NCBI GenBank assembly: GCA_017519885.1
Contig: JAFWRO010000018.1
Location: forward strand, 62,001-126,000
DNA from: Liminaster sp017519885
Lineage (GTDB): Bacteria > Bacteroidota > Bacteroidia > Bacteroidales > UBA3663
Reading direction: 5' to 3'
Length of the DNA: 64,000 nt
A model generated the notes under the pieces. It did not search any database. It was not told the DNA's origin and saw only the letters and a program-made list of their open reading frames with translations. Made by a program: the position numbers and the translations under genes. Positions 59,157-64,000 of this stretch are shown here, piece after piece; within the stretch, counting starts at the first letter, position 1, and each line of letters opens with the position of its first letter.

Positions 59157-60728
59157 TTACTTTGCCTGACTGATTTTATAGCTGGTCATTCCACGCTGCT
59201 CGGTAGAGAACTCCATCGAAATAGCAAACACCGGCTTTCGTTCCGCCTTATAGGCATCGACATAGTGACGGTCGGCAATCTGTTCTTCGGCAGCTTCCTC
59301 GCCACCGTTTGAGTCCATCTTCATCTCCATCACAAGAATACACTTGGGATGATGGGCCACAAGGTCAATACGCCCCCTGGCCACATGCCGCTCTTCCTCA
59401 AGTTCACAGTCACAGAGATAGAAAATGTGCTTGACGATAAATACAAAGCGCTCCTCCAAGGCTTTCCGACCGTTGTCCTGAGAGTATGGCGTGCCAGCAA
59501 TAATTGCTTGTAGGTTCTCCATGGCTGTAGGAACGTCGAGTTGATTAAGAGCCAGCTTAATCCGATTGGTACAGTTTCTTACCTCCTGACTGTTCTTTGA
59601 CAAGGCATTGGGAAGCACTATTCTATACAAAGCCTGACGTACCTCCCTGTTCGGGAATCCCAGAGTATAGAAACCGTCGCTATAATCCTTGATGGTCAGA
59701 TAGCCTGCCTGATAGAGGAACAGGGTTACGTCAGTAGCATTGGCATCAGACTCTTCAAGGAAGAGCCGCTCAATTATGCTACCCTCATAATCTATCTCTT
59801 TACTGCCGAAACGTTCGAGCATGATACTCAACATCTGGTTTCCTCCAGTAGATACCCAATAGTTCATCATGTCGCGGTCGCTCAAAGCGTTGATGACACT
59901 ATAAGGATTGAAAACGCCTTCACCCCTCCAGTTAAAATGATAGCCATCGTACATGGCTTCCATCTGAGCGATTGCCTCTGGTTTGGTTATCTCTTTCTCT
60001 TCGGCCAAAGCCTCCAGTTCCGCATCAAACTCCTGCACCAACTCATCCTTCGTGATACCGCAAACTGTGGCATATTCCTTTTTGAAGCTTATGTTTACCA
60101 CGGTGTTCAAAACTGAGAACAGCGACAGTTGCGTGAACTTCATGATGCCCGTCAGAAAGAGACATTTCAACAGGTGGCTGCCTGTCTTGAAACAAGGGAA
60201 GAAATCACGATAGATGTTCTTCATTGCCTCTTGCTCATCTTTTAGGAAGAGCGTATTCTGAAGAGGTGCATCATACTCGTCAACCAAGACGGCTACCTGC
60301 TGTCCTGTCTTGTAGTAGGCTTCCTTCATCAGAACTATCATTCGGCTGCTCAAATCTGATTTCGGTTCTGTGATGTGCAATTCGGCCTCATAGTCTATTA
60401 TTGAATCTTCAATTACATTTCTCAACTTTTCAGCTGTGCTGATGCCGCTAAAGTCGAAATGGAATACCTGACGCTTGGGCCACTCTTTTTCCAGTTCCAT
60501 GATTTTAAGGCCTTGGAACAAATCACTTCTTCCGGAAAAATAGCAATGGAGTGTACTTGCAAGCAAACTCTTTCCGAAACGACGCGGACGAGAAAGGAAA
60601 CAGAACTTGTAGCTATTGGCGATTTCCCACACCATATCGGACTTATCCACGTAATGATACCCACCATTACGCAGTTCCTCAAAATTCTGTATGCCTATCG
60701 GTAGTTTTTTATTCAGTCTATCCATCAT
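59157..60728 (-). CDS. AAA-ATPase-like protein with PD-(D/E)XK nuclease domain
   Basis: A 523-residue protein of the AAA-ATPase_like/PD-(D/E)XK_9 family abundant in Bacteroidales. N-terminus: LPIGIQNFEELRNGGYHYVDKSDMVWEI, Walker A-like FLSRPRRFGKSLLASTL, Walker B-like VAVLVDEYDAPL. C-terminus: GRIDLVAHHPKCILVMEMKM, a PD-(D/E)XK core with D, E and K in place, followed by a Gln-containing helix (AAEEQI). The family is multi-copy in gut Bacteroidetes and its function is unknown; a restriction-like or mobile-element role has been proposed on the basis of the nuclease fold. It stands alone, convergent with the CotH-like gene. Confidence 0.9.
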   Translation of the reverse strand: MMDRLNKKLPIGIQNFEELRNGGYHYVDKSDMVWEIANSYKFCFLSRPRRFGKSLLASTLHCYFSGRSDLFQGLKIMELEKEWPKRQVFHFDFSGISTAEKLRNVIEDSIIDYEAELHITEPKSDLSSRMIVLMKEAYYKTGQQVAVLVDEYDAPLQNTLFLKDEQEAMKNIYRDFFPCFKTGSHLLKCLFLTGIMKFTQLSLFSVLNTVVNISFKKEYATVCGITKDELVQEFDAELEALAEEKEITKPEAIAQMEAMYDGYHFNWRGEGVFNPYSVINALSDRDMMNYWVSTGGNQMLSIMLERFGSKEIDYEGSIIERLFLEESDANATDVTLFLYQAGYLTIKDYSDGFYTLGFPNREVRQALYRIVLPNALSKNSQEVRNCTNRIKLALNQLDVPTAMENLQAIIAGTPYSQDNGRKALEERFVFIVKHIFYLCDCELEEERHVARGRIDLVAHHPKCILVMEMKMDSNGGEEAAEEQIADRHYVDAYKAERKPVFAISMEFSTEQRGMTSYKISQAK

Positions 60729-60800
60729 AAAGCGTCTTAATGCATGTCCGACATTAATGATTGCATATCCTCGGGAATCCCCTTACAATACATCTCTAGT

Positions 60801-63191
60801 TTATCCCTTGACCTTCACCACCATTCCCGGCGTGGTGTCAATTTCGTAATCGCCATTCTCGAGCTGCTTCACACCTTGACCGGAAAGTGCGGTCTTGCTG
60901 CGGAGGATGAGCTTGCCGCCGATCTTCGACTTGATGGAGGTCGAAGTGAGCTTGCCGTTCTTCCAGCTGATGCTGACCTCGAAGCCGCCACGGGCACAGA
61001 GACCTGAGACGCTGCCCTCCTTCCACGCATCGGGCAAAGCGGGGAGCAGATGAACGAAGCCATCCTGACTCTGCACGAGCATCTCGGCGATGCCGGCAGT
61101 CACACCAAAGTTGCCATCAATCTGGAACGGTGGATGCGCATCGAAGAGGTTGGGGAAGGTGCGTCCGTCGGGATATTCTCGCTCCATACCCTCGTTGGGA
61201 AGAATGCGCAACATATTGCTGATGATCTTGAACGCATGGTTGCCGTCCTGCATACGCGCCCAGAAGTTGGTCTTCCAGCCAAGGCTCCATCCTGTGGCCT
61301 GATCGCCGCGCTGCTCGAGCGTCTTGCGAGCTGCGGCGAAAAGTGCCGGGGTGCGCGTGGCACTAATCTGATTCGATGGATAAAGGCCGTAGAGGTGCGA
61401 GATGTGACGATGCTGGTCGTTCGGATCGTCGATGTCCTCCAGCCATTCCTGCAACTGTCCATACTGGCCCACCTTCATCGGAGGCAATTGTGCGATGGTC
61501 TTTTGGAGTGTTTCCTGATAGGCTTCGTCACGACCGAGGATACGTGCTGCCTGCAGCACATTGTTCATCACATCGAAGACAATCTGGTTGTCCATCGTGC
61601 AACCTGCACAGAGGTTCGATTTGCGGCCCACGCCTCCATGCTCGGGACTTACCGAAGGAACCACCACCAGATAACCCGAGTCGGGATGCTGCACCAGGAA
61701 GTCGAGGAAGAAGTCGGCGGCACCCTTCATAATGGGATAATACTCGGCGAGGAACAAGGTATCGCGTGTAAACTGATAGTGCTCCCAAAGGTGCGTGGTA
61801 AGCCAAGCGCCTCCACTGGGATACATACCCCATGGAGCTCCATCCACGGGTCCGGCAATGCGCCAGAGGTCGGTGTTGTGGTGAGCTACCCAGCCCCCGC
61901 AATCATACATCACCTTCGCCGTCTTGGCGCCCGTTTCGCTCAGGTCGCGAATCATCGAGAAGAGCGGCTCGGCAGTCTCGCTGAGGTTGCAGACCTCGGC
62001 CGGCCAATAGTTCATCTCGGCGTTGATGTTGATGGTGTATTTGCTGTCCCAAGGTGCATTCTTCTTGTCGTTCCAGATGCCCTGCAGGTTGGCTGGCTGT
62101 CCGTCCTTGCCCCAAGATGACGAGATGAGCAGGTAACGTCCGTAGTTGAAAAGCAACGACACCATACCCAGGTCGGGCACCGAATCCAGACTGTTGTAGA
62201 ACGAGGCCAGACGTGCATCGGTTGCCAACTCGTAGTTGCCGGTATGACTGCCAAGATCAAGTTTCACACGATTGTAGAGCCCCTGATAGTTGGCGATATG
62301 ACGTGCCAGCAGGTCATCGTAACTATATCGACGAGCAGCAGCAAGGCGGCGTGCATTCTTGGCAGCAGGGTCACCGCTCACGTCATGATAGTTCACATAA
62401 TTGGTGGCTGCGCTAATGTAGAGGGTCACCTCCGTAGCTCCATCCACACGGATGCATTGACGTCCGTCGATCTCTCGGGTCGAAACCTCGCCATCGCATG
62501 CGATTTCGGTGCGACACTGGGCTGTCAGTTTCGACACGATGCCTTCGTGGTCCACGCCTTCGATGATGGCAATCAATGTGTCACCATCGACTACGGTCTC
62601 GTAGTCGTAGTCACACTGATGATCGAGGAAGAAGCTCATTCGTGCCGGTGGGCCAGCTTTGAAGCGAACCACAATGATGCTATCGGCCATCGAGGCGAAT
62701 GCCTTGCGGGTGAAAAGGGCATTATCGGCATGGAATGTCACTTCGGCAGTTGCATCCACGAGGTTGAGCTCGCGTTCATAGTCGGTAATCTCGCCAAGGC
62801 TGTCGTTCAGAATCTTCAGACTGCCCAGCGTGAGATACTTCATGCCGTGGGGACCCACAATGAATCGGCGGTTCACAATCTTCTGTGCCTCGTCCTCACG
62901 CCCCTGGAAGATCAGGCTGCGCACCTGGCTGAGGTAATACTTCGACATGGTACTGTTGTTGTCATGCGGTCCACCGCTCCAGAATGTCTCTTCGTTGAGC
63001 TGGATTTCATCCTCCTGCACGCCACCATAGATCATGGCTCCCATGCGGGAATTACCCAACGGGAGCGCTTCGAGCCACGTCGTAGCAGGCGCGTCGTACC
63101 ACAGGCGCTGGTCATTGTCCTTCGGACTCTCTTCGGTACATGCCGACAAAACAAGCGCTCCAGCCAAAGCCAGAAGTAAATGCTTCTTCAT
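60801..63191 (-). CDS. GH95 glycoside hydrolase lipoprotein
   Basis: A 796-residue lipoprotein (signal MKKHLLLALAGALVLSAC, Cys18) of family GH95 (alpha-L-fucosidase/alpha-L-galactosidase). The N-terminal beta domain starts with LWYDAPATTWLEALPLGNSRMGAMIYGGVQEDEIQLNEETFWSGGPHD, the usual signature. The (alpha/alpha)6 domain has ININAEMNYWPAEVCNL (the catalytic Asn pair) and FPNLFDAHPPFQIDGNFGVTAGIAEML (catalytic Asp in QIDGN), so it is probably active. It removes terminal fucose or L-galactose from plant or host glycans such as xyloglucan or rhamnogalacturonan side chains. It follows the AraC-type regulator by 59 bp on the same strand. Confidence 0.93.
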   Translation of the reverse strand: MKKHLLLALAGALVLSACTEESPKDNDQRLWYDAPATTWLEALPLGNSRMGAMIYGGVQEDEIQLNEETFWSGGPHDNNSTMSKYYLSQVRSLIFQGREDEAQKIVNRRFIVGPHGMKYLTLGSLKILNDSLGEITDYERELNLVDATAEVTFHADNALFTRKAFASMADSIIVVRFKAGPPARMSFFLDHQCDYDYETVVDGDTLIAIIEGVDHEGIVSKLTAQCRTEIACDGEVSTREIDGRQCIRVDGATEVTLYISAATNYVNYHDVSGDPAAKNARRLAAARRYSYDDLLARHIANYQGLYNRVKLDLGSHTGNYELATDARLASFYNSLDSVPDLGMVSLLFNYGRYLLISSSWGKDGQPANLQGIWNDKKNAPWDSKYTININAEMNYWPAEVCNLSETAEPLFSMIRDLSETGAKTAKVMYDCGGWVAHHNTDLWRIAGPVDGAPWGMYPSGGAWLTTHLWEHYQFTRDTLFLAEYYPIMKGAADFFLDFLVQHPDSGYLVVVPSVSPEHGGVGRKSNLCAGCTMDNQIVFDVMNNVLQAARILGRDEAYQETLQKTIAQLPPMKVGQYGQLQEWLEDIDDPNDQHRHISHLYGLYPSNQISATRTPALFAAARKTLEQRGDQATGWSLGWKTNFWARMQDGNHAFKIISNMLRILPNEGMEREYPDGRTFPNLFDAHPPFQIDGNFGVTAGIAEMLVQSQDGFVHLLPALPDAWKEGSVSGLCARGGFEVSISWKNGKLTSTSIKSKIGGKLILRSKTALSGQGVKQLENGDYEIDTTPGMVVKVKG

Positions 63192-63250
63192 AGTTATTAA
63201 TTGAATCCAACAATTGTTAATTGTTAATTATTCATTGTTAATTGCTAACA

Positions 63251-63685
63251 TTATTTTTTGTTTTCCTCTGCACGTGGAGTACCTTTTCCAAAACGCTTAT
63301 AGATATAAGCCACAGCGCTTTTGCTGTTATATCCCGTTGCCTTGGCCACCTGGTCGAGGGTCTCTTCGGGATGTTCCTTGAGGTATTTTTCAACGCGGAT
63401 GAAGACGGATGCGCTTACGATCTCGCCCAAAGTGTTGCCTACAAAGATCTGTAAAACGCTATTGAGTTTGTTCTGATCAAGATTGAGATATTCTGCCACT
63501 TCCTTGGCTGTCGTGAACTTGTGGCTGTAGATTGCCTCGCTGACGGCATCGAGTAGTTGGTTTCCAGTGACCTTCTCCGGATAGGTGAAAAGGTCACCTA
63601 TGGTGTAAGGTGGTGTGAAAGGTTTACGGTCTTCTTTCTTTACTTCGTGAGGACGACGCCCCACAGGCATACTTGATGTTCCCAT
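63251..63685 (-). CDS. Free-standing AraC-type DNA-binding protein
   Basis: A 144-residue protein from ATG 63685 (MGTSSMPVGRRPHEVKKEDRKPF); a longer frame starting at 63739 would cover the -7 box at 63709-63716. Residues about 60-140 have the two helix-turn-helix motifs of AraC domains: TAKEVAEYLNLDQNKLNSVLQIFVGNTLGEIVSASVFIRVEKYL and ETLDQVAKATGYNSKSAVAYIYKRFGKGTP. There is no ligand-binding domain, so it is an AraC domain without a sensor. It lies directly upstream of GH95 and downstream of the second palindrome array; regulation of GH95 is the obvious hypothesis. Confidence 0.65.
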   Translation of the reverse strand: MGTSSMPVGRRPHEVKKEDRKPFTPPYTIGDLFTYPEKVTGNQLLDAVSEAIYSHKFTTAKEVAEYLNLDQNKLNSVLQIFVGNTLGEIVSASVFIRVEKYLKEHPEETLDQVAKATGYNSKSAVAYIYKRFGKGTPRAEENKK

Positions 63686-63708
63686 ATTGTAAAAACTATT
63701 TTCGGGCG

Positions 63709-63716
63709 CAAATATA
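63709..63716 (-). promoter_or_regulatory. Predicted -7 box of the AraC-type gene
   Basis: TATATTTG on the minus strand, 24 bp before the ATG at 63685; identical to the box in front of the fusion helicase. The palindrome array begins about 80 bp further upstream (63796). Confidence 0.6.
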
Positions 63717-63795
63717 CGGCTTATTTTCAATATCTCCAAATTTTTTTATAAAAAAATAGACAAAACCCTCCAATAGACGACTTTCCATCGTTTGA

Positions 63796-63989
63796 GTCCA
63801 ATTCTCTTTAGTAAATTGGACCGAAACTGTCGGACGGGTCCAATTCCATTTACTAAAATGGACCGAGACTATCGGATGGGTCCAATTCCATTTACTAAAT
63901 TGGACCGAGACCATCGGACGGGTCCAATTCTCTTTACTAAATTGGACCGAGACCATCGGACGGGTCCAATTCCCTTTACTAAATTGGAC
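63796..63989. repeat. Second palindrome array: GTCCAATT-N10-AATTGGAC every 42 bp
   Basis: Five palindromes of 26 nt (63796-63821, 63838-63863 with one changed base, 63880-63905, 63922-63947, 63964-63989), centres exactly 42 bp apart. The ten-base centres are CTCTTTAGTA, CCATTTACTA (twice), CTCTTTACTA and CCCTTTACTA. The 16-bp spacers are nearly identical (CGAGACCATCGGACGG and variants), so this is not a CRISPR array. It continues past the window edge. Palindrome A of the 13907-14228 array has the same arms, the same N10 and the same total length. Confidence 0.93.
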
Positions 63990-64000
63990 CGACACTATCG

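Noticed and set aside
60729..60800. Possible short gene between the AAA-like and GH95 genes
   Set aside because: Only 72 bp without start/RBS pattern or recognisable signal.
61050..62120. A 356-residue plus-strand frame opposite GH95
   Set aside because: Antisense to the catalytic domain of a well-recognised GH95; no own signals.
63696..63995. A 99-residue minus-strand protein with VQFSKxNWT repeats
   Set aside because: It covers the array and the -7 box of the AraC-type gene; its continuity follows from the 42-bp period and palindromes.
1..64000. tRNA or rRNA genes and insertion sequences
   Set aside because: I saw no cloverleaf-like sequence, conserved rRNA stretch or transposase motif in the gaps between genes; a covariance-model search would be needed to exclude small RNAs.

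Overview
The window looks like a chromosomal segment from a Bacteroidales bacterium, most likely Prevotellaceae-like. Pointers to this are a SusC/SusD pair with linked pectin-degrading enzymes, Bacteroidota-type -7 promoter boxes (TAnnTTTG, usually TATCTTTG or TATATTTG, some with a TTTG/TTG element about 20 bp upstream), a glycine-lipid acyltransferase pair, DUF4294 and DUF3826 proteins, and TTAATTGTTAATT-type intergenic repeats. I saw no rRNA, tRNA, CRISPR array or intact insertion sequence. All family names come from motif recognition by eye; no database search was run.

Layout. (1) 1-16.6 kb, all on the minus strand: a surface-polysaccharide locus (Wzy-like polymerase cut by the window edge, GT4 glycosyltransferase, acyltransferase, Wzx-like flippase) with inserted genes: two zinc-phospholipase-C-like paralogues, a small membrane coiled-coil protein, a Fic protein, an AlbA_2/Schlafen-type protein, a 1566-residue exonuclease-RecQ-UvrD fusion helicase and a RhuM-like protein. 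The Fic/AlbA_2/helicase/RhuM group resembles a defence or mobile-element cargo. Between helicase and flippase lies an array of four 84-bp units made of alternating palindromes. (2) 17-31 kb: an unknown exported protein, a DUF362 lipoprotein, a TonB-dependent receptor, a TolC-HlyD-MFS efflux operon, a GH43-like protein, YigZ, NAD kinase, a nucleoside phosphorylase and a TPR/propeller-like protein. (3) 30.4-36.8 kb: polyprenol-phosphate sugar transferase, dihydroorotase, the glycine-lipid pair, DUF4294 and an outer-membrane barrel. (4) 36.9-52.7 kb: a LytS/LytTR two-component pair next to a pectin-type polysaccharide utilisation locus (SusC, SusD, beta-helix lipoprotein, unknown exported protein, PL1 pectate lyase, an esterase fused to DUF3826, and a separate DUF3826). 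(5) 52.8-64 kb: TyrS, three secreted proteins (beta-helix, unknown, CotH-like), an AAA/PD-(D/E)XK protein, a GH95 lipoprotein with an upstream AraC-type regulator, and a second palindrome array that runs off the right edge.

The most unusual signal is the pair of palindrome arrays, about 50 kb apart. Both contain GTCCAATT-N10-AATTGGAC, and palindrome centres are spaced exactly 42 bp apart in both (about four helical turns). Both sit just upstream of a -7 box of a minus-strand gene (the fusion helicase and the AraC-type regulator). Other notable items: an 11-bp x5 repeat in the Fic coding sequence that could switch its C-terminal domain on or off; an inverted repeat around the fic -7 box; an enzyme/pseudoenzyme-like pair of PLC-fold paralogues; a DUF3826 domain fused to an esterase in a locus that also has a free DUF3826; and several intergenic tandem repeats of 9 or 10 bp.
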